Assembly (NCBI RefSeq): GCF_030316765.1
Contig: NZ_JASZYT010000005.1
Span: 124,001 to 188,000 of the forward strand
Direction of reading: 5' to 3'
Origin: Variovorax saccharolyticus
Lineage (GTDB): Bacteria > Pseudomonadota > Gammaproteobacteria > Burkholderiales > Burkholderiaceae_C
DNA length: 64,000 nucleotides
Position numbers and translations under genes: made by a program. The notes below the pieces were generated by a model. The model had not been told where the DNA came from. It did not search any database and was given only the letters and a program-made list of their open reading frames with translations. This document shows positions 8,924 to 15,958 of this stretch, in pieces. Each line of letters opens with the position of its first letter. Position 1 is the stretch's first letter.

Positions 8924-9148
8924 ATGCTTCGCAAGGCCGGGATCGCGGTGCCGCCGTTCCCGGCCCGCCGCCTGCCTTTGCAGGAGCGCCACTTGCGCGA
9001 TACCGCCCGGGTGCCGCAGGAGGAACGGGACGCCGACGCCGAACAGCGTGCAGCGGTCGAGGCCTGGCGCCGGGCGGTCGACGCCCTGCATGCGGCATTG
9101 GCCGCCGGCAAACAGGTTCTCAGGTCAGCGCGCCCGGAATCGTCATGA
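8924..9148 (+). CDS. Small hypothetical protein
   Basis: A possible 74-residue basic, Arg/Ala-rich protein starting MLRKAGIAVPPFPARRLPLQ and ending in an amphipathic Ala-rich helix. The start at 8924 is preceded by GGAAAG; other in-frame starts lie at 8786 and 8897. I do not recognise a family. It converges with and overlaps the end of the minus-strand gene at 9120 by 29 bp. The 156 bp between the P450 stop and this start show no other gene. Confidence 0.4.
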   Translation: MLRKAGIAVPPFPARRLPLQERHLRDTARVPQEERDADAEQRAAVEAWRRAVDALHAALAAGKQVLRSARPESS

Positions 9149-9380
9149 TGTCCCAGGCGCCGCCGAAGCCGCTCGGCGTCGGCCGCTCGACCACCGGCTG
9201 GATGCCGGCCAGCACCCGGTGGCCCGCCGCCTGCGCTTCCTGGTAGGACGGCAGTGGCCCGCTGCCCGAATCGACCACCTGACAAGGCCCCAGCCGCAAC
9301 CATCCGCCGGGCCGGACGATCATCCAGTAGTAGTGTCCGGCAATGGGTTCTTCGATGACGAGGCTGAGTTCAGGCTTCAT
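9120..9380 (-). CDS. Small conserved hypothetical protein
   Basis: An 86-residue protein with no signal peptide or membrane segment. The N-terminal half looks like a compact beta-rich domain (MKPELSLVIEEPIAGHYYWMIVRPG; GWLRLGPCQVVDSGSGPLPSYQEA), followed by AGHRVLAGIQPV. The pattern of alternating hydrophobics suggests a real folded domain, but I recognise no family. No strong ribosome-binding site is visible. The 129 bp between this start and nnrS hold nothing I can identify. Confidence 0.55.
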   Translation of the reverse strand: MKPELSLVIEEPIAGHYYWMIVRPGGWLRLGPCQVVDSGSGPLPSYQEAQAAGHRVLAGIQPVVERPTPSGFGGAWDIMTIPGALT

Positions 9381-9509
9381 GTGCGGCGGGTTTCAAACGC
9401 ATGGGCTGGCATCGGATTGAATCGAAGCCGTGCGGGCGCGCCAAGGAAAAAGATCACACCGGCGGACCCTATCTGCCCCGGGCAATCCCCATGGACGCAC
9501 CGCGCCTGC

Positions 9510-10685
9510 TCAGCCATCGCGGCCGTCGGCGCGCGTGCTAAGCAGCCAGGGGGCGAAGCGCAACAGGTACAGGGCGAAGGCCAGGGTCCAGGCTGCGGCG
9601 GCGCCGAAGAGCGCCATGGCCTGGAGCGGGGGCGGCAGCCACGGCACGGCCACCCGCGCCAGGGCCGCCGCCATCACCAGGCTGTAGGCCGTGACCTCGG
9701 CGCGCGAGACTTTCAACTCGCGGCCGGTGTGGCCGCGCGCGGTGCGGGTCATCATGCCGATCACCAGGCCGCCGATGCAGCCGACGGCCAGGGCGTGGAT
9801 GCCGGCCGATTCGCCGATCCAGCCGGCCTGCGACGCGGCGAGCAGGCCCAATCCCAGGGGGAGCCAGGCATAGGACAGGTGCAGCACCCAGAGGATCGGC
9901 CGTCCCCGGCCGGCCATCGGCGCCCAATGGGCCAGGCGCAGCGCCTGCAGCAGGGCCGCGGCCGCCAGCACCGCGGCACCCGGGCGCGCTGCCATGCCCG
10001 ATGTCCAGAGCGCCAGCCCGAGCGCCGTGCAGGCCACGGAGACGGGCGACAGCCAGCCAGGCTCGGCGAGCCGCAGCCCCGGCGTCGCGCTCTGCGTGAA
10101 GGCCGGGATCACGCGGCCGGCGATGATCGAGATCAGCACCACGACCAGGGCCAGGCCGCCGTGCAGCGCCTGCAGGGGATCGGCCCAGGACAGCCCGAGC
10201 GCGCCCAGGTGGAACATCCCGTTGGCGATCGCGAGCAGAACCAGCACCGCCACCACCTTGAGGTTGCGCAGGTTGTGTGCGCGCAGGATGAGCGTCGCGA
10301 AGATCGCCGCGGCGGTCAGCAGGAACAGCGTGTCGACGGCCGCGAACAGCGGTGGCGCAGCCGCCACCGACGCGATGCGCCCGGCCAGCCAGAGCAACCA
10401 CAGGGCCGCCAGCGGCGCGCCGCGCGGCGTCTGCAGCCCGGTCCAGACCTTGCCGGCGGTCAGCAGGAAGCCGACGATCACCGCGGCGACGAAGCCGAAC
10501 AGCATCTCGTGTGCGTGCCACAGGACGGGCGGCATCGCGTTCGGCAGTGCCGCATGGCCGCCCAGCAGCAGCCACCACAGGGCCATCCAGGCCACGGAGA
10601 TCGCTGCCGCGCCCAGGTAGAAGGGCCGGAAGGCGAGCCGCAGCAGGGGCAGTCCCGAAGGAGGTTCGGCCTTTAACATATACAT
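9510..10685 (-). CDS. nnrS: NnrS family haem-copper membrane protein (nitric oxide response)
   Basis: A 391-residue polytopic protein with about twelve hydrophobic helices. Family signatures are LLRLAFRPFYLGAA near the start, WHAHEMLFGFVAAVIVGFLLTA with conserved histidines, NGMFHLGALG, GRVIPAFTQSA and GLVIGMMTRTARGHTGR. NnrS proteins protect against nitric oxide damage in denitrifiers and other nitrosative-stress-exposed bacteria; the biochemical activity is unsettled. The start is uncertain: ATGs lie at 10721, 10685 and 10679. The promoter elements I can read place transcription initiation near 10686, which favours 10685 or 10679 with a leaderless or near-leaderless message. It faces nsrR across 53 bp. 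Confidence 0.9.
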   Translation of the reverse strand: MYMLKAEPPSGLPLLRLAFRPFYLGAAAISVAWMALWWLLLGGHAALPNAMPPVLWHAHEMLFGFVAAVIVGFLLTAGKVWTGLQTPRGAPLAALWLLWLAGRIASVAAAPPLFAAVDTLFLLTAAAIFATLILRAHNLRNLKVVAVLVLLAIANGMFHLGALGLSWADPLQALHGGLALVVVLISIIAGRVIPAFTQSATPGLRLAEPGWLSPVSVACTALGLALWTSGMAARPGAAVLAAAALLQALRLAHWAPMAGRGRPILWVLHLSYAWLPLGLGLLAASQAGWIGESAGIHALAVGCIGGLVIGMMTRTARGHTGRELKVSRAEVTAYSLVMAAALARVAVPWLPPPLQAMALFGAAAAWTLAFALYLLRFAPWLLSTRADGRDG

Positions 10686-10694
10686 GAAATGTAT
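10680..10694. promoter_or_regulatory. Putative NsrR operator at the nnrS start
   Basis: ATACAT-GAA-ATGTAT is a perfect 6-bp inverted repeat with a 3-base spacer in an AT-rich island of otherwise GC-rich DNA. It resembles the ATGCATTT/AAATGCAT half-sites bound by NsrR. It lies between nnrS and the nsrR-like gene, overlapping the inferred nnrS -10 region and start. A second half-site-like AAATGCATTAA lies at about 10714-10724. Confidence 0.5.
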
Positions 10695-10698
10695 TTTA
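10693..10698 (-). promoter_or_regulatory. Putative -10 element of nnrS
   Basis: On the minus strand this reads TAAAAT. Seven bases further on is position 10686, which is also 41.5 bp from the centre of the FNR/DNR-like box at 10721-10734, the class II activator spacing. No good -35 is present, as expected for such a promoter. Confidence 0.4.
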
Positions 10699-10720
10699 TG
10701 ATCGAAGGCCACGAAATGCA

Positions 10721-10734
10721 TTAACCGCGATCAA
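10721..10734. promoter_or_regulatory. Putative FNR/DNR-type activator box for nnrS
   Basis: Read on the minus strand the site is TTGAT-CGCG-GTTAA. This matches the FNR consensus TTGAT-N4-ATCAA at 8 of 10 positions, and a DNR/NnrR-like TTGAT-N4-GTCAA at 9 of 10. It is centred 41.5 bp upstream of the inferred nnrS transcription start and lies 4 bp before the nsrR start codon. Confidence 0.42.
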
Positions 10735-10738
10735 TGTC

Positions 10739-11284
10739 ATGCGATTGACCCTTTTCACCGACTATTCCCTGCGCGTTCTGCTGGTGCTGGCGACCCGCAC
10801 CGAATCGCTGGTCACGATCGCCGAACTGTCCAGGGCCTTCGACATCTCGAACGCCCATCTGATGAAGGTCACCCACATGCTCGGCAAGTCGGGCTGGGTC
10901 GAGACCGTGCGCGGGCGCAACGGCGGCATGCGGCTGGCGGCGCATCCTTCGAAGCTCGGGATCGGCACCATCGTGCGCCACCTCGAAAGCGACTTCGCGC
11001 TGGTCGAGTGCTTCGGCGACGACAACCGCTGCGCGTTGACCGGCGGCTGCGAACTGGCGGCGGTGCTGGCGCGCGCGATGCAGGCCTTCCTGGACGAACT
11101 CGACCGCTACAGCCTGGCCGACCTGGCCAACGCGAGCCCGGCGCTGATGGTGCTGCCGCTGTGGCAGGAGGTCACCTGGCACGGGCGCGTGAGGCAGCCC
11201 AGCATCGAGGTGGTGCCGGGCGTGGCCCAGGCGCTGCTGAGCGAGCCGGCCCCGGGGCGGGCGCGCCGCAAGCGCGGCGGCTGA
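10739..11284 (+). CDS. nsrR: Rrf2-family iron-sulfur transcriptional repressor NsrR
   Basis: A 181-residue nitric-oxide-sensing repressor. It starts MRLTLFTDYSLRVLL, with Asp8, the residue that serves as fourth cluster ligand in studied NsrR. The winged helix-turn-helix includes AELSRAFDISNAHLMKVTHMLG. Three cluster cysteines (Cys91, Cys98, Cys104 in CFGDDNRCALTGGC) are present. The C-terminal tail after about residue 150 is extended and basic. The divergent nnrS gene and the shared palindrome support NsrR rather than IscR or RirA. No clear ribosome-binding site precedes the ATG, so its translation may be weak or leaderless. Confidence 0.92.
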   Translation: MRLTLFTDYSLRVLLVLATRTESLVTIAELSRAFDISNAHLMKVTHMLGKSGWVETVRGRNGGMRLAAHPSKLGIGTIVRHLESDFALVECFGDDNRCALTGGCELAAVLARAMQAFLDELDRYSLADLANASPALMVLPLWQEVTWHGRVRQPSIEVVPGVAQALLSEPAPGRARRKRGG

Positions 11285-11339
11285 GAACCCGGCCGGGGGA
11301 CAATCGGGGCCACAACGCCCGAAACCACAGCCCACGACC

Positions 11340-12467
11340 ATGTCACGCCTCGACGACCCCCTCCACGATGCCGAGATCGGCTCCCGCGACAGCACCCTCG
11401 ACACCACCCGCATCGACGATGTGCGCATCGGCGCCGTCCGCCCCCTGATGACCCCCGCGCTGCTGCAGGAGCGCGTGCCGGTGCGCGACAACACGCTGGC
11501 GCTGGTCGAGAGCAGCCGGGCCGCGATCGCCGACGTGCTGCACGGCCGCGACGACCGCCTGGTGGTGGTGGTCGGTCCCTGTTCGATCCACGACCACGAC
11601 CAGGCGATCGAGTACGCGCAGCGCCTCAAGACGGTGGCCGATTCGCTGCAGGACGACCTGCTGATCGTGATGCGCGCCTACTTCGAGAAGCCGCGCACCA
11701 CGGTGGGCTGGAAGGGCTACATCAACGATCCGCACCTGGACGGCAGCTTCGCGATCAACGAAGGGCTGGAGCGGGCGCGGCGCCTGCTGCTCGAACTGAC
11801 CACGCTGGGCCTGCCGACCGGCACCGAGTTCCTCGACCTGCTGAGTCCGCAGTTCATCGCCGACCTGATCGCCTGGGGCGCCATCGGCGCGCGCACCACC
11901 GAGAGCCAGAGCCATCGCCAGCTGGCCTCGGGCCTGAGCTGCCCGGTCGGCTTCAAGAACGGCACCGACGGCAGCGTCAAGGTGGCGGCCGATGCGATCC
12001 TCGCGGCGCGCGCGCCGCACGCCTTCATGGGCATGACCAAGATGGGCATGGCGGCGATCTTCGAGACCCGCGGCAACGACGACTGCCACGTGATCCTGCG
12101 CGGCGGCAAGGCGCCCAACTATGCCGCTGCCGATGTGGCGGCCAGCTGCGAGGCGCTGCTGGCCAACGGCCTGCGGCCGCAGGTGATGATCGACGTCTCG
12201 CACGGCAACAGCAGCAAGCAGCACCAGCGGCAGATCGTGGTCTCCGAGGACGTGGCGGCGCAGATCGCGGGCGGCGAGCGGCGCATCACCGGCATCATGA
12301 TCGAGAGCCACCTGGAAGAAGGGCGGCAGGACCTGAAGCCGGGCGTGGCGCTGCGCCACGGCGTCTCGATCACCGATGCCTGCATCGGCTTCGGGCAGAC
12401 GGTGCCGGTGCTCGAGGGCCTGGCGCGGGCGGTGAAGGCGCGGCGGCGGCTGGTGAAGGGTTCGTAG
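11340..12467 (+). CDS. aroG: 3-deoxy-7-phosphoheptulonate synthase (class I DAHP synthase)
   Basis: A 375-residue enzyme condensing phosphoenolpyruvate and erythrose-4-phosphate at the first step of aromatic amino acid synthesis. It has the AroF/G/H signatures VVVVGPCSIHDHDQAIEYA, MRAYFEKPRTTVGWKGYINDP, GLPTGTEFLDLLSPQFIADLIAWGAIGARTTESQ (metal and PEP ligands), GFKNGTDG and VMIDVSHGNSSKQH. Length and motifs are complete. The N-terminal extension (about 30 residues) is slightly longer than in E. coli AroG. Which amino acid inhibits it cannot be told from sequence alone. It is monocistronic, 55 bp after nsrR. Confidence 0.95.
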   Translation: MSRLDDPLHDAEIGSRDSTLDTTRIDDVRIGAVRPLMTPALLQERVPVRDNTLALVESSRAAIADVLHGRDDRLVVVVGPCSIHDHDQAIEYAQRLKTVADSLQDDLLIVMRAYFEKPRTTVGWKGYINDPHLDGSFAINEGLERARRLLLELTTLGLPTGTEFLDLLSPQFIADLIAWGAIGARTTESQSHRQLASGLSCPVGFKNGTDGSVKVAADAILAARAPHAFMGMTKMGMAAIFETRGNDDCHVILRGGKAPNYAAADVAASCEALLANGLRPQVMIDVSHGNSSKQHQRQIVVSEDVAAQIAGGERRITGIMIESHLEEGRQDLKPGVALRHGVSITDACIGFGQTVPVLEGLARAVKARRRLVKGS

Positions 12468-12489
12468 TCGTCGAACCAGGCCAGGGGCC

Positions 12490-13011
12490 TTAGGGCATGC
12501 CGCCGGCGTTGCGCCGCAGGATCGCGGCCAGCAGCTCGGTATCGGGATCGGGTGCGGCCCGCTTGCGGGCATCGGCCATTGCCTTGCCCCTGGCTTGTGC
12601 CCTGGGCCGGTTGCTGCCGGAGGAGAGGGCGGCCGACCTGGATCTTTCCGGCTTTGAAAGTGACTTGTCCGTCACTGTTTCTGCAGCAGTCGCAGGTTCC
12701 GATGAGGGGGTTTCTGATGAAACGGCCATCGTCGGCGTCGACACTCGCATGGCGCTGACCGCTGCCAACGGTTGTGCGGACGGGTTTGCAGGCGATGTCC
12801 GGGTGGCCCCATAGAGCCCGCCGATCGAGATCGCTGCAAGGCCGCATGCCCAGCTGGCTGCGATGCGCTTGCGCCGCGTTGCGGCCCACTGGGCGCCGAG
12901 GCCGGCGAGTACGCGGCGCGGTTTCGGTGCCGCGGAATCCGCTGCCTTGCGGGGGGCCATGAGGCTCGGGCGAGGCGCGTTGCGAACTGCGTTGAATTCG
13001 GTATTGCTCAT
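12490..13011 (-). CDS. Hypothetical single-pass membrane protein
   Basis: A 173-residue protein with a basic N-terminal cytoplasmic segment (about 1-50), one predicted transmembrane helix near residues 52-68 (ASWACGLAAISIGGLYGA) and a long low-complexity Ser/Thr/Ala/Pro-rich tail ending in a charged region. I recognise no domain. It lies between aroG and the tagF fragment and is divergent from the latter. It may belong to the same former secretion-related island, but nothing in its sequence proves that. Confidence 0.6.
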   Translation of the reverse strand: MSNTEFNAVRNAPRPSLMAPRKAADSAAPKPRRVLAGLGAQWAATRRKRIAASWACGLAAISIGGLYGATRTSPANPSAQPLAAVSAMRVSTPTMAVSSETPSSEPATAAETVTDKSLSKPERSRSAALSSGSNRPRAQARGKAMADARKRAAPDPDTELLAAILRRNAGGMP

Positions 13012-13105
13012 TGATCTTCGATGAACTCGCCGTGGTCAGCGAGGGTGACAGCGCAGTCAGCGTAGCATTTTTCGCCTGGCGCATTGAAGGCAGGGAGGAG
13101 ACACG

Positions 13106-13177
13106 ATGATTCGATGGAGCGCAATGCCCCCCGAGGGTGGCTGCGAAGCAGGTCGGCACGCGGGAGCGCAGCCGTGA
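13106..13177 (+). CDS. Short leader ORF overlapping tagF (23 codons)
   Basis: An ATG at 13106 stands six bases after a strong GGAGGAG (13094-13100) and opens 23 codons, beginning MIRWSAMPPEGG. Its TGA (13175-13177) overlaps the GTG of tagF as GTGA. This is either a translational-coupling leader or the surviving tail of a lost upstream gene such as a T6SS core gene. It is too short to test by composition. Confidence 0.4.
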   Translation: MIRWSAMPPEGGCEAGRHAGAQP

Positions 13178-14184
13178 ACCCGCCAGCATTGCGGTCCCTG
13201 CAGCTGACCTACCTCGGAAGGCTGCCGTCGCACGCCGACTCGATCCAGGGCGCCCACAATCCGCAGCTGCTGCCCGCGCTCGACGAGTGGATGTCCCGGA
13301 CCATGGTGCGGCTGTCGGACGCTCCGCGCTGGAGGCGGATCTACGACGATGCCGCGCCCCTGCATTTCGTCTGCCTGGGTTCGCGCAGCCGCCTGGCCAT
13401 CGCGGGCCATCTGCGGCCGAGCCGCAATGCGTCGGCCCAGCGCTATCCCTTTCTGGTTGCAGTGCCGATCGAGGTCGCGAACGCGAACGACTTCATGGTC
13501 GGCGCGCCGATGCTGCTGCAGTCTTGGTGGATGCGCGCGGCGCGTGGCGTCGACGCGCTGTCGGGCCGGGCCGATGTCGAATTCAAGGGTCTGGAGGCTG
13601 CTTCGTCGCAGATCGAGTCCGGCTTCGAGGGCTCGGTCGAGCAGGCTGCCTATCAGCAGTTCTTGCACCACACCAGCCTGACGAGCCTCGAGCAGATACT
13701 CAACTTCGACGGCCACGACGTGGCGTTGAAAGGCCTCATGCTGGCCCTGGGCCTGCTGTTGCACCCCGTGATGAAGAAGGCCGAGCCGTGCTTCGACAAA
13801 GGCTTGAGCCTGCCGCTGCCTTGCGATCCGCTGCTGCAGCCGCTGGTCGCAACGTTCTGGCTCGATGCGGTCTCGCGCTTTTTCCTCAAGGCGGACGTCG
13901 AACTGCTGCTCTGCATCGCGCCGGTGGACGGCATGCCGCGTCTGGTCGTCGGGTTCAACGGGCTGTCGTCGACGACGCTGCTCAGCGTGCTGCACGCCCG
14001 GGTTGGCGCCGAACGGAACATCACGATCGACCGCCCGGGCTGGGTCGACGAGAGCGCTCACGGCGATGCCGCGATGCGCGAGCTTGCAAGCCGACTCGAT
14101 CGGTCGCAGCAACCGTTGGAGGGCGTGCTGTCGGCGTTCCATGAAGCGTTCATCGACCCACAGAGGCCAGGGAGAGGGAAGTGA
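13174..14184 (+). CDS. tagF: Type VI secretion-associated protein TagF (ImpM family)
   Basis: A 336-residue TagF/ImpM-type protein. The N-terminal domain begins LTYLGRLPSHADSI, matching the family's YFGKLPSHGDFV start, and continues with LLPALDEWMS and SAQRYPFLVAVPI. TagF represses T6SS assembly post-translationally in Pseudomonas. The GTG at 13174 was chosen because the family motif follows closely and the preceding short ORF ends across it; in-frame starts also exist at 13084 and 13114. No tss core gene (tssB, tssC, tssM, clpV, hcp, vgrG) is in the window, so this copy is orphaned or at the edge of a dispersed cluster. The next gene overlaps by 4 bp. Confidence 0.82.
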   Translation: MNPPALRSLQLTYLGRLPSHADSIQGAHNPQLLPALDEWMSRTMVRLSDAPRWRRIYDDAAPLHFVCLGSRSRLAIAGHLRPSRNASAQRYPFLVAVPIEVANANDFMVGAPMLLQSWWMRAARGVDALSGRADVEFKGLEAASSQIESGFEGSVEQAAYQQFLHHTSLTSLEQILNFDGHDVALKGLMLALGLLLHPVMKKAEPCFDKGLSLPLPCDPLLQPLVATFWLDAVSRFFLKADVELLLCIAPVDGMPRLVVGFNGLSSTTLLSVLHARVGAERNITIDRPGWVDESAHGDAAMRELASRLDRSQQPLEGVLSAFHEAFIDPQRPGRGK

Positions 14185-14771
14185 GCAAACTGCACTTCGC
14201 AAGCGCGGCGATCGCGTTTGCCGTCGCCGCCGGACTGTTGAGCGGCTGCGAGACCGCGCCGACCCGGCTTGCCGTCGGGCAGGCGGAGTCCTTTGCGCGC
14301 GAGATGGCCGAGATCGACGCGGTCGCGAAGTCCGCAGACAAGGACGGCGCGATCCACCGGTATCAGCAGCTCGCCGCCGCCAACCCCGGCAAGGCCGAGC
14401 CGTGGGCCCGCATCGCGCAGATCCGCTTCGGCCAGAGCGCCTACAGCCTTGCGATCCAGGCCGCCGAAGAGGCATTGGCGCGGGATCCTTCGAACCGCGA
14501 GGCCAAGAGCGTCAACGCGGTCGCGGGATTGCGCCTGGCGGCGCGTTCGCTCGAAAGCCTTCGGGCCGACAGTTCCTTGACGGGGGACGCCCATGCCGAT
14601 GCGCAGCAGCTGGCCGGCCAGCTGCGCGAGACGCTCGGGACACCGGTGCTGTTGCCCGCTGCGCAGGCGCCTCCACCAAAGAAGAAGAAGTCGGAGCGCC
14701 GTGCGCGTCCGGGCGCCGCTCCCGCAGCGCAGACGCGAATCCGTGACAGCGGCGACCCGGCGAGCCGATAG
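14181..14771 (+). CDS. TPR-containing lipoprotein linked to tagF
   Basis: A 196-residue lipoprotein with lipobox LLSGC (lipidated Cys23). The central region (about 55-135) contains tetratricopeptide-like helices: DGAIHRYQQLAAANPGKAEPW, IRFGQSAYSLAIQAAEEALARDPSN. The C-terminal tail is Pro/Lys/Arg-rich, including a run of four lysines. Its GTG overlaps the tagF stop (GTGA), so the two are coupled. TPR lipoproteins of this kind accompany T6SS clusters in Burkholderiales, where they are thought to act at the outer membrane. That role is inferred from context. Confidence 0.75.
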   Translation: MSKLHFASAAIAFAVAAGLLSGCETAPTRLAVGQAESFAREMAEIDAVAKSADKDGAIHRYQQLAAANPGKAEPWARIAQIRFGQSAYSLAIQAAEEALARDPSNREAKSVNAVAGLRLAARSLESLRADSSLTGDAHADAQQLAGQLRETLGTPVLLPAAQAPPPKKKKSERRARPGAAPAAQTRIRDSGDPASR

Positions 14772-14789
14772 CGGCTTCGATGGCGCGGT

Positions 14790-15434
14790 ATGGTCGGGGC
14801 CATGCGCAATCCCCATCCACCCGTGATCCTGCACGTCGAGAAGCTGTGCTTCGCCTACCCCGGACAGCCGGCGCTCGCCGCCGACTGGACGGCATCCATC
14901 GGCCCGGGCGTGACGCTTCTGCACGGCGACACCGGCAGCGGCAAGTCCACCCTGCTGCGCGTGCTGGCCGGGGCCCAGGCGGCTCGCGGCCGACTGATGC
15001 TGAACGGTGCCCGCCTCGACACTGACCCGGAGGCCTACCGGCGCGGCGTCTTCTTCGTCGATCCGGCGACCGACGTCTTCGACCCGCTCACGGTGCGCGC
15101 CTGCACGGCCAGGCTGCGTGAGGGCGACGACAGCTTCGACGAACTCGCCTGGCAGCGGCTGATCGACGGCTTCGCGCTGGCGCCGCATCTGGAGAAGTCG
15201 ATGTACATGCTGTCGACCGGTTCGAAGCGCAAGGTCTGGCTGGCGGCGGCACTGGCGTCGAGCCGGCCGCTGCTGCTGCTCGACGAGCCGACGGGCGGGC
15301 TCGACGCGGCGTCGATCCGCTGCCTCTGGAGCGCCCTGTCGGCATGTGCGCAAGTGCGGGCCGTGGTGGTGGCGAGCGGAGAGCAGGTGGATACGCTGCC
15401 GCTGGCGGCGACGATCGAGCTGCCGATACGCTGA
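14790..15434 (+). CDS. Orphan ABC transporter ATPase with degenerate signature
   Basis: A 214-residue ATP-binding subunit. Walker A is GDTGSGKST and Walker B is LLLLDEP, followed by the D-loop GLDAAS. The signature motif is LSTGSKRK rather than LSGGQ, the variant of CcmA-like or YadG-like ATPases. No permease or binding protein is adjacent, and the gene lies 18 bp after the TPR lipoprotein on the same strand. Either its permease is elsewhere or it serves the tagF-linked group in a non-transport role. An alternative start is at 14802. Confidence 0.8.
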   Translation: MVGAMRNPHPPVILHVEKLCFAYPGQPALAADWTASIGPGVTLLHGDTGSGKSTLLRVLAGAQAARGRLMLNGARLDTDPEAYRRGVFFVDPATDVFDPLTVRACTARLREGDDSFDELAWQRLIDGFALAPHLEKSMYMLSTGSKRKVWLAAALASSRPLLLLDEPTGGLDAASIRCLWSALSACAQVRAVVVASGEQVDTLPLAATIELPIR

Positions 15435-15460
15435 GCGCCTTCGGATGCCGGCGCTGGCGA

Positions 15461-15958
15461 CTACACCTCGTCGCGCATCTCCACATCCAGCATGGTGCCG
15501 CGGCAGTTGGCGGCGCCGCAGCGGCAGGGGTAGTCCGATGGCGAGGAACCGTCCTCGGCCGTGAGCCCGTAGTCGATGAAGAGCTCGTCGCCGGCCTCGA
15601 CCGGGACCAGGGTCTGGAACTTGAGCACCAGGCGGCCCGCCTCGTCGTACTCCTCGACCGCCTCGCAGTTCGGATCGCAGGAATGGTTCAGGTGGCGGGT
15701 CGCGTTGCCGCCCTTGCCGCCGTCGATGACCTCTTCGTTGGAAAGCATGAACAGGTAGGTCAGCTGGTCGTTCCACTGGCGGGCGGCGATCTCGCCGGCC
15801 GTATAGCGGCGGCCCTCGTAGAGACCCAGCAGGGCGTTGGCGGGCAGGTCCCGGGTGGCGAATGCGCCCAGTCCGTGGACGCCGCTGGACGACACCCGCA
15901 GGCAGGGGGTGGAGGAAGCGGAGGATTTTCTGGCGGCGGTCATGGCCAGTGATTTCAT
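15461..15958 (-). CDS. SET-domain protein lysine methyltransferase
   Basis: A 165-residue protein that is almost entirely a SET domain. It has the HGLGAFATRDLPANALLGLYEG start, NHSCDPNCEA in the cofactor site, GDELFIDYG, and a post-SET CRCGAANCRGTM zinc knot. These match S-adenosylmethionine-dependent protein lysine methyltransferases of the eukaryotic histone-modifying type, which occur sporadically in bacteria; the substrate is unknown. Its ATG overlaps the stop of the upstream histidine kinase (TGATG), so expression is tied to the kinase. A second in-frame ATG at 15943 is possible. Confidence 0.88.
   Translation of the reverse strand: MKSLAMTAARKSSASSTPCLRVSSSGVHGLGAFATRDLPANALLGLYEGRRYTAGEIAARQWNDQLTYLFMLSNEEVIDGGKGGNATRHLNHSCDPNCEAVEEYDEAGRLVLKFQTLVPVEAGDELFIDYGLTAEDGSSPSDYPCRCGAANCRGTMLDVEMRDEV

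Noticed and set aside
13174..15434. A functional type VI secretion locus
   Set aside because: Only tagF and a TPR lipoprotein are found; none of the structural genes is present in the window.
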